Shown: positions 12,063 through 22,985 of the stretch, piece by piece
Layout of the letters: every line of letters begins with the position of its first letter
Position numbering within the stretch: position 1 is the first letter of the stretch
NCBI GenBank assembly: GCA_964020975.1
Contig: CAXHWN010002459.1
Coordinates: 780,225-844,224 of the forward strand
Direction: 5' to 3'
Length of the DNA: 64,000 bases
Origin: Hermodice carunculata
Taxonomy: Eukaryota > Annelida > Polychaeta > Eunicida > Amphinomidae
Notes under the pieces: model-generated
The model's input: only the letters and a program-made list of their open reading frames with translations
What the model was told of the DNA's origin: nothing
The model's database searches: none
Made by a program: the position numbers and the translations under genes

Positions 12063-12257
12063 CCATAGATGGCCTGTTTTCTTATTTGACCAATCACAAC
12101 AGCATGCAACATATTTGACCAACCAGAATAGATGCTGTTACATATTTATATTTTAATTAGATGCCAATGCTATATTTGGCGTGATTGGAGATTTGCTATC
12201 ATCCCAGCAGGTACATGGGAGATGTAACATTCTTAAGGTTGGACTACATTTGTTACT

Positions 12258-12857
12258 ATGATGGCCGATATATCTGAGATAGAGGACCCTGTCAATGCAA
12301 TACAACAATGGACAATGAAGAAAATATGGATGCTAGAACAGCATCAGGAACAAGTTCAAAATGAGATGTTTGAAAAATATGAGACTGCAGAGACGAAAAA
12401 CAACGAGTTGAAGGCCAAATTTAAAGAACTTCAAGACAATTATGAGATTCTAAGAACAAAATATGCTGAACTACGTACAAGATGCGGTCCAGCCCAAAGT
12501 GAGCAGAAAGGGATAACAGAGGATTAAAAATCTAAAAATGAGGACAATGATGAAAAGGTCATTACCCTTCCAATTATCCAAGAAAACAAAAAGCAAAGTC
12601 AATCTTCTGACACAATTCCTAAGGAGAGTACGAGTAAAACCACAAGGAACTTTAATAAAGCTTTAAAAAAAGACAAAGTACGTCGACAGAGAAAATACCA
12701 GACAACCTATCGGACTTAGATGAAGAGGTCTAAACTTTTGTGGCACCACACCAAAAAGGATTTATGTATCGACCTGACAAAGAAAAGTAGACCAAAGCAC
12801 AGAGTTTGTATGTGAAGGCATGGTACACAGAAGAAAAACAGTCAAATGTGATCACAG
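12258..12857 (+). pseudogene. Gene Y exon 1: coiled-coil relative of gene X
   Basis: From ATG at 12258 an 89-codon frame reads as a continuous Glu/Lys-rich coiled coil (IQQWTMKKIWMLEQHQEQ...) and stops at TAA. The frame beyond the stop still looks coding, Lys/Ser-rich then SLYVKAWYTEEKQS, and reaches a CACAG|GTATGTG donor at 12857, with at least one shift along the way. The layout (coiled coil, polar linker, LYVxxW, then a DVxxLxxDG exon) is that of gene X exons 1-2 in opposite orientation. No function is known. Confidence 0.5.
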
Positions 12858-13662
12858 GTATGTGTGTTAACATTTTGTAATTTTTCATTTTCCTTTTCAG
12901 CTGAACTAAAATGTCAGTCAGGCTGACTTTACATTAAACTATCATATATCATCCAATGTCAATCACCATAGTCCACTTGTTAGGGATAGAATAGGATAGG
13001 GATAGGCTAGATCCATGTTCACCCCTGACAGTAGAACCAAGACCCAGGTTAACCAACTCATGACCCTGGGCTAAACTATGTGATATCCCTATGGATGACT
13101 TGTTTTCCTTTCCAGCAATTCAGAATAAGTGCTGGTACGTCATAGCGTGTGATTTGGAAATAGCATTGCTGGTATTATTGCAAACATGTCCAAAAGGACA
13201 AGGTTACATTTTGGAAACAAGAAATAAATAATTTCTGGTTTTGTTCTAATACAATGAAAGTATAGGGTATAGGTATAGTATAGGAGTAGCTGGAACTAAT
13301 CTGTGTCTGACCTAACCCTTGACTGCAAACCCATAGCCCCATACACTAATCCTCAAAACCCAAACCCCAAAATCCAAACACCAGACCCCAAACCCCAGAC
13401 TCCATGCCCCCAAACCCAAACATCAAACCCCAAACACCAGACTCCAGACCCAAGCCCCTAGCTCTAGTCCTCAAAACCCAAACCCAACATCCAAACACCA
13501 GACCTCAAACTCCATGCCCTAAAGTCCAAACACCAAACACCAAACTCCAGACTCCAGACCCAAACCCAGAATTCCAAGCCCCAAAACCCAAAAACCAAAA
13601 CCCAAACTCTTGCCCCAAACACCGGATCCCAAGGTGGTAAATATAAGTATTTTTTCTTGCAG
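12858..13662. other. Gene Y intron with CCCAAAC-rich block
   Basis: The inferred intron runs from a GTATGTG donor to a TTTTTTCTTGCAG acceptor. It includes a TAGGGATAG-rich patch near 12985-13015 and the strongly strand-asymmetric C/A-rich block described separately. Confidence 0.5.
13320..13640. repeat. CCCAAACCCCA-rich strand-asymmetric repeat
   Basis: About 320 bp of degenerate 6-12 bp units built from CCCAAAC, CCAGAC and ACACCA, almost free of G on this strand. It is the complement of the TGGGGTTTGGG units at 10.9 kb, so the two blocks are an inverted pair about 2.4 kb apart. The Pro/Lys/Thr open frame through it is a by-product of the repeat. Confidence 0.8.
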
Positions 13663-13890
13663 GTAAATCTGAGGATGTACTTAAGTTAATCAAAGATGGT
13701 ACACGAAGGAAGATATGACCTCGACATTGGAAGCCACCAACAGAGAAAGGAGACCTTCATACATATCTTGGACAAAGATTGAAAGGATATTACAAAAAAT
13801 GACAGAGTGAGAGAAAAGGCAGAGAGGGTGGACTTAATGTTCAAAGATGCCTAAGACATAATGGACTTACGCTTGTAATAACATGAAATT
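13663..13890 (+). pseudogene. Gene Y exon 2: DG / GDL-YL exon
   Basis: After the AG acceptor the frame reads KSEDVLKLIKDG, then, past an in-frame TGA, HWKPP and GDLHTYLGQRLKGYY. This parallels gene X exon 2 (DVIRLVEDG, WTPP, GNLGRYL). The segment from GDL onward is repeated downstream. The exon end is not clear. Confidence 0.45.
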
Positions 13891-14500
13891 TCAGGCTAGT
13901 TTGGGACATACTATTCATTAATTTATATCCCTTAATCGATGGTTTGAGACTACAATATTATACTTTTTTGTTTAGTACAGGTAACTTGATCAAACTTTTG
14001 TAGAAAAAAAATTGAGAAGAGAAGCCACATATGTATAGGTATAGGATGTGGCAAGCTATTCAGTCAATCAAAGATTAAAGGGGACCTTCAAACATATCTT
14101 CCACAAACATTTAATGGATATTACAAAAGAACACAGAGTGAGAGAAAAGGCAGAGATGATGGACTTAATGTTCAAAGATGCCAAAGACGTAATGGACTTA
14201 GACTTGTAATAACATGACATTTCAAGCTAGTTGGGGATATACTATTCATTAGTTTATATCCCTAAATTGATAGTTTGAAACAAACAACAATATATTTACT
14301 TTTTGTTTAGTAAAGGTAACCTAACCAAATTTTTGTAGAAAAAATTAAGAAGAGAAGCCACATATGCATAGAATGTGACAAGCTATTCTGTCAATCAAAG
14401 ATCAAAGGGGTACTACACGAAAGATTGACAAAATATTTCAAGATGCCCAAGATATTATGGACTTATATTTGTAATAACATGACATTATATTTAAAACTCA
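13740..14500. repeat. Tandem repeat of about 330 bp, 2.3 units, containing exon sequence
   Basis: Units begin near 13745, 14085 and 14406. Each holds GACCTTCAWACATATCTT (missing from the third), a GTGAGAGAAAAGGCAGAG block, CTTAATGTTCAAAGATGCC, and a non-coding half with TACTATTCATT, TTTTTGTTTAGTA and GAAGCCACATATG. The frame DLMFKDAKDVMDL is kept better than its surroundings in all three. Divergence between units is modest. Confidence 0.7.
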
Positions 14501-14830
14501 GCTTACTTAGAGACATCTCAGCTTATCATATGCTGAAGATCTGTCCATATCCTGTCAATGTGTGTTTAAATTGTATTTGATAAGTTGATAAATATTTATA
14601 TTTAAGTCTTTGTGTTTGTATTCCTTAATCAAACTATTCTGCTGCCATTTATCATCAGCAGCTGAGCTGATCTTATGGTCCTCTGTCCATTGAGGGCAGT
14701 CCTTCAGTGTCAACAATTCATATTTTTGAATCCAAAACTGCTCAGCATATTCACTTCAAAGTTGGTAGTAAGGTACTTTGTGGGGACACCTACCATATTT
14801 GTTCGATTTGATGCGCTATTGACTTTCGGA

Positions 14831-14857
14831 TTTTTTTTTTTTTTTTTTTTTTTTTTT
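14831..14857. repeat. Poly(T) tract
   Basis: 27 consecutive T. It may mark the poly(A) tail of an old minus-strand retroposon, but no recognisable body adjoins it. Confidence 0.8.
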
Positions 14858-15411
14858 GTTGTTGATTTTTTTTATCAAATCTTTGAAAAACTATTCATAG
14901 GCCAACAATGTTAAAAAAAAAAAAGATATGAATTATGTTTCGTAGGATAAGTCGAAAGAATGTGGTCATGGCGGTTTTCTTATTTGTATAAAATTGCCAA
15001 AAATATTAAACTTCAAATGCTGCAGTTCATGGCTACTTTTGGTACTATGTTTAACATGAACCATTATATACAATGACATGCAAATCTGAGTAATCCAAAT
15101 TTCGAAAAAATTCATTAAAAAAATTAGTTTTACTAAATATAAAAATTTGGAGATCCTCTGTTGATTCATTTTCCTCTTCACCATTTGAACTGTCATGTTC
15201 TTGGCTGGTAAGCTGCAATACTCTCTGGTGAATGATGTGGTGCAAGTCTGAAAATCAAGAACATTTCATCAATTGTACTGTTCCCATTTACTTTAAAAAC
15301 TCTATTTGGCAATCCAAACAAATTTGTTCAGGTATCAAAATTTATTTTCATGCAAAATGCTATACATCAATATTGAAAAAACATATTACCCCAATACAAC
15401 CAGGCAGACAG

Positions 15412-15412
<1 letters not shown>

Positions 15413-15492
<80 letters not shown>
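15413..15492. repeat. (CA)n-(TA)n compound microsatellite
   Basis: About 20 bp of CA is followed by about 58 bp of TA. It lies just inside the intron after gene X exon 4 (minus strand), at the same place as a shorter CA/TA tract in copy 1 (2633-2657). Confidence 0.9.
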
Positions 15493-15497
<5 letters not shown>

Positions 15498-15574
15498 TAT
15501 GTATACATAGGCTGACCGACATTAGCATATGTCAACGTACTTTGTTGTATCCAGTTGTCACCCAGGAAACCAAT

Positions 15575-15653
15575 AGGTCTTATGCGCGGACGCCATTTTG
15601 AATAAATTAGCGCCATCTTGCAAACTGGAATTATGGGCTTATTTGTAGTTCTG
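15575..15653 (+). repeat. ISL2EU left terminal inverted repeat
   Basis: Starts AGGTCTTATGCGCG. The outer 14 bases match the right end with two differences (GTC versus ATG). The middle differs; the inner 17 bp, TGGGCTTATTTGTAGTT (15630-15651 region), is identical to the right end. Both middles carry GCGCCAT- or GCGCATG-type GC-rich patches. Confidence 0.88.
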
Positions 15654-15700
15654 TTACTGAACCCATATAGCGTTACGCCATTGACACAGCACAGATCGTC

Positions 15701-16659
15701 ATGGGAGGGTTCACTTGTTGTGTCCCAGGTTGCTACAAAAATTCTACTAAAGACAAAGAATGTAAATTTTATGCCTTTCCGAAAGCTAGAGAAGTTAGGG
15801 AAACATGGATTAGAAATATTTCACGTGCAGGAAGCTCTGGCAAATTTAGTAAATTTGTCCCCACCATCGGCCACCGTGTTTGCAGTTTACATTTTCCTGG
15901 CGGCAGAAAGACATAGGGCAATAAAGTACCCAATATCTTTCCTTTGTGGACAACTGAAGTACCTCAGTCATGAAGACGACTTCAACTTGCAAACTTATTT
16001 GCTGACGACATGGAAAACCAGAGGCGTGGAGATGCACTGTACAGTCAACAAGACGACGTGGCCGAGTACTACGGTAATGGCAACATGGCTGCCGATGAGC
16101 GGGAAACCACAACAAATGGACCTACGCAATACACACCGTCAGATAATCGCAGCTATTGCATTTCAACAACAGACTTACTGAAAGATTATAAACAAAAACA
16201 GAACAGTATTGAAGACATGGGAAATGAAAATGAACGTTTAAAACAAATGATTTTGGAACTTGAGAAGAAGCTGGAAACTACAGAACGGCAGCTAGTCGAA
16301 GCCAAACAGGAAGCTACAGAAAACAGAAATCGGTGCCTACAGTTTAAAAGAAAATTACACATGCAAAGTGTCAAGCTAACAGCGCAAAAAGAGCAAGCAG
16401 ATAGGAAAGTATTTGGACTACAATCCATCCAAGATGATAAATATGTGGTGTTTCACACAGGCATGAACCGATAGGACTTCTCCAACTTGTATTCCTTTAT
16501 CGAGCCTGACGTGAAACAACTAGTGTTTTGGGGTTCCCGGAAATCGGACAGCCAAAGTCACAACAAGCTACAGTATTGGGCACTGTCATCCCAAGATGAG
16601 CTGTTCCTAGTGCTTACTCGATTACGCCTTGGACTTCTGCAGCAAGATCTTGCATATCG
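15701..16659 (+). pseudogene. ISL2EU transposase exon 1: THAP zinc finger and coiled coil
   Basis: ATG at 15701 opens a THAP DNA-binding domain: CVPGC at residues 7-11, FYAFPK at 23-28, TWIRNI at 35-40, and Cys61/His64 in CSLHF. After the finger comes VPNIFPLW, then a polar linker and a long coiled coil (about 16200-16390), then a segment ending DELFLVLTRLRLGLLQQDL that feeds the HTH of exon 2. The exon ends TATCG|GTAATT. Three in-frame stops (TAG 15914, TGA 15971, TAG 16472) interrupt an otherwise single frame with no shifts, consistent with point decay after insertion. The likely role is recognition of the element ends. Confidence 0.85.
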
Positions 16660-17782
16660 GTAATTTAATTTCACAAACAAATACTTTTCAAACATACATT
16701 AGATAAAGGAAAATAAACAATGACATGTGGGCCTACAACAGTTAATTCGATTTTTTTTAAACCTTAACCCATTATGTACAATCTCCTGGTAGCTCCATGG
16801 TACAATTAATCAGCTCTTTTTAAGACACACTAGTAATTTAGAAAATAAACATACCCATTTATTCAGTCATTATTTCACTTAAGCTGGTCAAACTAATTAT
16901 TTTGTTAGTATAAATCATGGACTTGTATTATACATTCATGGTCCAAATATTATATTATTTTGGGTGAATCCTGTTGAAATAAATGGCTTGGTCTTTTAAG
17001 AAAAACAAAGTAGGCCTACAGGTCATAAAAATTAATCGTATACCAGTACTATTATAAATATAACGAAAAAAGATAAACAAATGGGAATATCATGTTGAAT
17101 TCTTTATTTCAAAAAAAAAATGAAAAAGAAAATTTCACATGAATCTGCCAACCTCCTAAATGCATGGAGACTGACTGCCACAAATGAAATGAAACATCAC
17201 AGGTGCTTCTCGGCATAATCAATAGATAAATCAAAGTAACACGTACAATAAATACATGCAGTGCATATAAATGACACTCAATACTTGTAAAAGCTTTTCT
17301 TGTCTGTATGTGAAAAGTAATACCAAGTAATAATACAAAAGTGAAAATTAGTTCACTGATCACGAAAACTTAGATTTGTACCTGAAACGTGCAATCACAT
17401 ATATTACACAATGTCCATGTAATGCAACAGAAAATATCAAAACAAAAGTGAAATTAATTAAACTAGTCGTAATACTTATTCTATCGCAGACTTGTGGAGA
17501 TAACCTGTATAACATAATGTTCTTTCGTATCACATTCCCTTGTAAATAAATGTAAACTGTTCATTGCACCAAACATCTTGCATGTGATAATAATCATAAG
17601 TTCGCATCATGACACTAAATATCACAGACGCTGTTATCTTATATGATGTAAGTTTCACAATAATATAGTAGTTTGTGATCTTCAAATTTGCAAAAATCTA
17701 ATAATTTCATCCTCTGTCATCACATTTTTTTTTTTTTTTTGGTTTGGCAATGTTTAGTAATGTCTCTTTCATACATTGTCAG
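16660..17782 (+). other. ISL2EU transposase intron
   Basis: A 1,123 bp AT-rich intron runs from GTAATT to TTGTCAG. Splicing joins CG with ATTTGG to give RFGIHKTTVSGI, a continuous helix-turn-helix, which supports both sites. No embedded gene is seen. Confidence 0.75.
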
Positions 17783-18434
17783 ATTTGGAATACACAAGAC
17801 CACTGTTTCAGGAATATGCATCACATACACAGATCTGCTGTATCAACGCCTCACACAAGTCCCCATCTGGCCATCAAGACAAGTGACAGACACCTACATG
17901 CCAGAATGTTTCAAAGACCAGTACCCTTCAATCTTGGATTGTACAGAACTGTTCATAGAAACTCCTTCACATTTCAGGGTCCAAAGTGACACGTACTCAA
18001 GTTATAAACATCACAATACTGCTAAAGGACTATTGGGTATCACACCAAACGGCTTCATTTCACATGTATCAGACTTGGTACCAGGTAGAATGTCTGACAA
18101 TGATGCAACCAAAAACAGTGGTTTGTACAATATGCTAGAAGCAGGGGATTCTGTCATGGCTGACAGAGGTTTTCTTATCGACGACGAACTGGCCAAGATA
18201 TGTGTAGGACTAAACATTCCACCGTTTTTGAATGGGAAGTCTCAGCTAAGTGTTGAAGAAGCTGAGGAAACTGTACAAATAGCTCGTGTGCGAATACATG
18301 TTGAACGAGTTATTGAAAGTGTCAAAAAGTATCGCATTCTAAAATACACTTTCCCAAACACCATGACAACTGAACTCAACAAGATCTGGAAAGTGTGTTG
18401 TTACCTAGTGAACTTTTCGACAGAGCCATTGTAG
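17783..18434 (+). CDS. ISL2EU transposase exon 2: HTH and DDE_Tnp_4 core
   Basis: An uninterrupted frame of about 216 codons. It begins with an HTH (FGIHKTTVSGI), then PIWPSR and MPECF. The catalytic triad is visible: Asp in DCTELFIE (17937-17939), Asp in MADRGFLI (18162-18164) and Glu in HVERVIE (18303-18305). Family landmarks are all present: YSSYKHHNT, GRMSDNDAT, PPFLNGK and KKYRIL. It ends at TAG 18432-18434 and faces the nuclease gene. This exon looks intact; the breaks lie in exon 1. Confidence 0.9.
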
Positions 18435-18485
18435 AACTGGACCTTAAAAGATAATACATTATCATGTTCACAGTTTATTACATAT

Positions 18486-19190
18486 TCATGTATGTTTCTG
18501 TGTTTTCTTATTTTCCTTGTCCTCACGATAAAGATATTTCTTTGAGTTGGGATACAACCTTTTACCTCGTTGCACTCGATGGGTCATAAGTTCAGGTACA
18601 ATACCTGCACGGAAAAACCTGAAAGTTTTTGCCAGGATCAAGTTTGTGTACAAATATTCATCAAAATAGTTTCTTTGAACAAAGAGTTCTTGAACATGTG
18701 TGTTCTTGAGGGACACCACAAAATCACACCATTGTCTGCCAGTCACTCCCATTTGGTGCTGCATCTGAAGGTAATGGTTCTTGTTGGTAACAAGAGACTC
18801 ATTTGTGTGTTTCAAATAAAAGTTAGATCTCTTGCATGCTAACTGACTCAGTGTAGTGTTAGCTACAGCAAATGGACATTTGATCTCAACAAGCCCATCT
18901 GCATGTTCCTCAGTAGGATCATGGCAATATCCATCGACAGACGTGGCTGACCAGATTCTAACTCTGTCTACAACTAAACCCACTTCTTGCACTTGCACTT
19001 GTTTACCCTCAGCTTCCATATGTTCAATGTACGCTTCCCGTGCAGTGGCTTCCATTTGTATGCCATGGTTACAAGCATCCAAATGTGATGTTCCTGGTCC
19101 AGAATATTGCAATATTTTTTTAACCATATTATCTGGTGGAGTAGAATCTCTGTTTGCAGATTGTGCTGGCCACTGATGATGTGATCCTGG
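18486..19190 (-). pseudogene. ISL2EU nuclease exon 4: YqaJ-type exonuclease domain
   Basis: From a CCTTGCAG acceptor the frame reads ARITSSVASTICKQR, then needs one base of shift (about 19130-19150) to continue TPPDNMVKKIL. YqaJ/lambda-exonuclease-like motifs follow: GIQMEATAREAY, GLVVD, SVDGY (metal Asp), LVEIKCPF (Glu and Lys) and YLQMQHQMGVTGRQWCDF. The tail is basic. The domain would cut DNA 5'-3' in a single-strand-annealing or end-processing role; its exact role in ISL2EU transposition is not established. Apart from the shift it looks complete. Confidence 0.88.
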
Positions 19191-19722
19191 CTGCAAGGAA
19201 AACAAATGACCGTGTAAGATAAAATGCACTCATAATGAACTGTACTATAGAACTCTGACCTGTCAGTACATATTTAAGATTTCTGATGTAAGAACTCAAG
19301 TTGTCTTATTAATCATGTAAAGTGTTAATAAAAGATTTTTATTGAAAATTGTATTTGTATCAATGTATGTTCTTCTACAGTCTTGTTCTTTGTCAGTTAC
19401 AGTTTAAATGTTAACCCGTGTTTGTGATAACATGGCTTTCTTCCAATATTTCATTTTAGTTGCAAAATTTCTTTCATTGTATGATATTTAGGAATGACTC
19501 TCATTGTATGATATTTAGGAATGACTAACAGTGAAAGCCCTTACATTTTAGTTTTAACATGGCGACTTGTCGACATAAATTATAGTTTCATACCTAAATA
19601 TTTGAATACAATCCCTATAATGAAAGTCTGTTACAGTAAAATTAAATGTATTAACTTGGCTTTGTTTGGACAGAACAGAATGTGGGATGAGACTGAGCAC
19701 CCTATTTTAATTTTATAAATAC
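19191..19722 (-). other. ISL2EU nuclease intron 3 with 27 bp tandem duplication
   Basis: An intron from GTATTTAT to CCTTGCAG. Near 19472-19525 the block TCATTGTATGATATTTAGGA is present twice in direct tandem. No other feature is seen. Confidence 0.6.
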
Positions 19723-19888
19723 CTTTCCTGGCTTCCATCCCCAAATCATTAGCTGATTGTCCCCTGGTGGCCATTTCAAGTTGCAGAACCTCTTCTGGTG
19801 ACAGAGGCCCCCCTATCTTACTGGAGAACTCCAGGCAGATGTCCACATTTGTTGCAGATTCAAGGTCAGCTTGATCATCGATATGAAA
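19723..19888 (-). CDS. ISL2EU nuclease exon 3: linker
   Basis: A 166-base exon between TTGCAG and AAAG|GTATTT. It reads FHIDDQADLESA, then GGPLSPEEVLQLEMATRGQ and MEARK, which runs straight into the YqaJ domain (RITSSV) of exon 4. It starts at phase 0 and ends one base into a codon; both neighbours agree. It is acidic with no domain of its own and probably links SWIM to nuclease. Confidence 0.75.
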
Positions 19889-20463
19889 CTGCAATGGAAA
19901 TAGTAGCAATGAGGAATAAAAGATACACACATATTGTTTAGGCCTATATAATGCAAGTAAACGTTTTATAGGCCACATAATACATTCACCTTTCAAGTGG
20001 AAATACATAAATGATGATCATTATATGCATTGAAGATTGGTGACAAATGCAGATGCTTTGTCCAGCAAAATAAAACAACAAACAAACAATAATAATAGAA
20101 ATTGTAAAGTCATGGGGTACTTCCCATATCAGGCATATGACATCTTACTGTTTTGTGTTATCCATTACATACATGTAACAATGGTCAACAGATCTATTTT
20201 ACCCCCACCCCCAAAGGACCAGTGCCCTTCTGTATTATATCTCCATATCTTCCTATTTAAACTTCATCACAATGATTGAATAAAATGAAAACACTGAATG
20301 ATTCATGTACTTGAAAAAGCATACAATGTACCTTGAAGTAAAATGGATCATGTTTTCATTAATACATGAAGTTCCATCGGTATCAAATTACCTTTGCAGC
20401 AATTAAACATGCTTCATAAACCAACATAGTTGAGGTGGAGAAAATTTGTTAATCTAAACCCAC
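19889..20463 (-). other. ISL2EU nuclease intron 2
   Basis: A 575 bp intron from GTGGGTTT to TTGCAG. No embedded feature was recognised. Confidence 0.6.
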
Positions 20464-21331
20464 CTGTTTAACTAACTCTACAGTGTCCTTCACTAAGAAG
20501 GAGCCTTGGGGCAGATGGGCCATTTCAATTGTTTCTTGTTTAGTTACAGGTGGATCATCTTTTTCATGTGAATCTTTGCCATTATGCTGAATATGTTCAT
20601 TTATAATGGCAGCCCACATAGGCCTTTTGTTCTGAATAGTGAATCTGTCTTGCAATGACTGTAATCTTTCTTGTGGTGAAGGGTTATTAGAATGGAGTAA
20701 ACTAGAATACTCCTTTCTTTTCTTTACATTTTCAAGCACTTTGGTCTCCTTGCCTGGCATGAAGTTAATGAAGCCGAGTTCACAGAAAGTTTGTGCCTGT
20801 ACTTTGTTATGTAATTTGCAAGGTACGCCCCACTGCCTTGTCTTAGAGGTACACGCCAACTGTTCTGGTACCTTTTTCAAGCCTATTTCTTGAAAATCAT
20901 TAAGCTTGTACAAAAATGTTGTTACGTGTTTACATTTACCTGCTGCTCCGGCTTTACAAGTACACTTTCCATCAATCACTGCACCTGTAGAAGCAAATGA
21001 AACCTTCACACGGTATACATCTGGTTTGTAGCTTGCATGAACCTTTCCTCTGGCACAAATCCCATTGATTGTAAATGCTGTCTCACACGACAAAACCTTG
21101 TCTGACTTAAACATCTTGTATCTCGCAACTCTGTGTTTTTCTGTTTTGCCACCAACATGAGCATATATATTTGTTTGTGAAAAGGTTTCAGGAATCTTGG
21201 TAAGGTCATCTGTCCATCCACTGTCAGGATAACTGATTGTTTCTTTGGGCTGATCTGCAGACTTGTCTGTTTTGTGGTCAGGATCTATGATCTTGTTCCT
21301 CTTGCTGGGGTCACTGTTGTAGTCCTGGCAT
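20464..21331 (-). CDS. ISL2EU nuclease exon 2: SWIM zinc finger
   Basis: An 868-base exon opens with the base that completes the split Arg codon of exon 1 and continues CQDYNSDPSKRNK. A SWIM-type zinc finger lies mid-exon: CTCKAGAAGKCKH, followed by TTFLYKLNDF. A second part includes GVPCKLHNKVQAQ and ends PQGSFLVKDTVELVKQ at a CAG|GTGGGT donor. SWIM fingers bind DNA or protein and accompany YqaJ in this transposon family. The frame is open throughout; the Met upstream at 21462 lies in intron sequence on this model. Confidence 0.85.
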
Positions 21332-22795
21332 CTGAGTTTGTAAATAAGAATAAATGTGTTGTTATATCCTATAATAGTACAGTACAAGCTTTTGTACGTT
21401 AGTTTTAAACCTGCATCCATGTTAGGCTCATGTTGTACAGTGGGACTAGGTATTTCAATCACAGAAATTTTTTAATTGTACTATGGAACTACTGAGAATC
21501 TGATGTAATCTTTATGACGATGATGATAAAATATTTTATAATAAACAAATGTTTGGGAATCTTAATTTATCAGGAAATAATGTTCGATTTATCAACATTC
21601 TAATCCTTGTACAAATTAAACAATGTATTTGATTTATTATGGACCATGTATTATGATAATTAGAAACAGAGATTAAACCATGGTTTTATATGATGCTGAC
21701 AATTTCAAAATTATGGACCATATGATATTAGCACGAGATTTAATCATGATTTTATATGATGCTGACAATGAAAGATTTTGATTATACGTTTCTGGAATCT
21801 AACCTAGCCAGGAAAAAAAACACTTGTTTTAGAACAACATTTCAAGTAGGTAGGCCTAAACAGTCAGCTCTTTGATATTCACTAAAATTTTTCATATGAA
21901 TTTCAAAAAAGCATTCATGGTAACAAAAAAAGTTTTATGCCTAGTATTGAGCTCATTTGGAGTACGCCCCACATTAGCAAATATAATTTAAACACAGTTG
22001 ACTTGATGGCTTCAGTACCCACACCTACACATAGTCTAGGCCTAGAAGTGCAATATTAGTCATCTATATAGACTGAGACTAGTCTATAGGAAATACTCTC
22101 AGTAGTCTTGGTCTCTGATATAACCACTGTCTGGGATATCAAATATTTCCCGTATACGTCTTGTTTCATACTGTTGGTAGTAGGCCTATTTGATATATTA
22201 TAAATTAATCTGAGTCCAATACAAGCTTTAACTGTCAGTCCCGTAGCCTTTGTAAGTAAAAAAATACGATTAATTTTTATGATAACGTTCACCGTAGTCC
22301 TATAACGATACCACCAGGTCACGGCTTTGACATGATTAATGAAATCATATCTATCACAACACAAGTCAAATTCCACCTCAAATTCAATGATACTATTCTG
22401 TTACGCTGTTCCGCTCAACTTCATGATTGACAGATTGTCCATCAGATCTGTTTAATGAGCAACGCAGTTATAATTATTAAACATCTGGATCGATCTGACC
22501 CGAAACTACCATCTCTACACGCAGTGAACTGCTGGAAAAGTTGAACGTCAGCTCGGAAAACTCGACTTGTGTAAGTTTGTGGTTTCGATTCATTGGGTGT
22601 TGCAATCCGAACAAAATTTGCCTGTATTCTTTCTGTTCTGCACCCAAATGTTAATGTTTGTTCGTTAAATTACCAATTTGTTGCTAGCAGTCGTAATTAT
22701 TAGCATTAAGCCGTTACAATTCAGGAGTTTTTATCGAAACGCGATCTATGTTTGTGAGTTGCCATGCACTGTGACAATGTTCATGATGTCCTTAC
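21332..22795 (-). other. ISL2EU nuclease intron 1
   Basis: 1.46 kb of AT-rich sequence. It has a 70 bp imperfect tandem pair (21636-21706 and 21711-21771, sharing ATTATGGACCAT and TTTATATGATGCTGACAAT) and several AGGCCTA palindromes. No coding sequence is seen. Confidence 0.65.
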
Positions 22796-22968
22796 CTCTC
22801 GATCAGTTCCTTCTTGGTGCCCTTGGTTTTTGCCCCCCCCCCCCCCCCCCGGCACTGTAACCAACGTCGTAATTCAGGCACAGTTGCTGTGGCAAATGGG
22901 CGTAACAATGTTACTCCTGGAATTTTTAATATATCCAACGTGGGCGACTCAACTTGTTCGTTCTCCAT
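22796..22968 (-). CDS. ISL2EU nuclease exon 1: start and SAP-like motif
   Basis: ATG at 22966-22968 (MENEQVESPTLDIL) leads to a SAP-like helix pair, ATVPELRRWLQCRG, then KTKGTKKELIER. It ends GAGAG|GTAAGG with two bases that join the A of exon 2 to make Arg, so phases agree. A run of 18 C on the plus strand (22833-22850) is read as consecutive Gly in the loop of the SAP motif; its length may have drifted. SAP motifs bind DNA. The first exon lies about 115 bp inside the right terminus, so the end region probably carries the promoter. Confidence 0.8.
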
Positions 22969-22985
22969 AGTGCTAATTATACTGT

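Noticed and set aside
15701-15916. Host THAP gene
   Set aside because: It lies between the matched ends of the ISL2EU element and continues in the same frame to the DDE core, so it belongs to the transposase.
20464-21462. Start of the SWIM protein at the Met codon at 21462
   Set aside because: An AG acceptor at 21332-21333 joins in phase to the SAP-like exon at 22796; sequence before it does not look coding.
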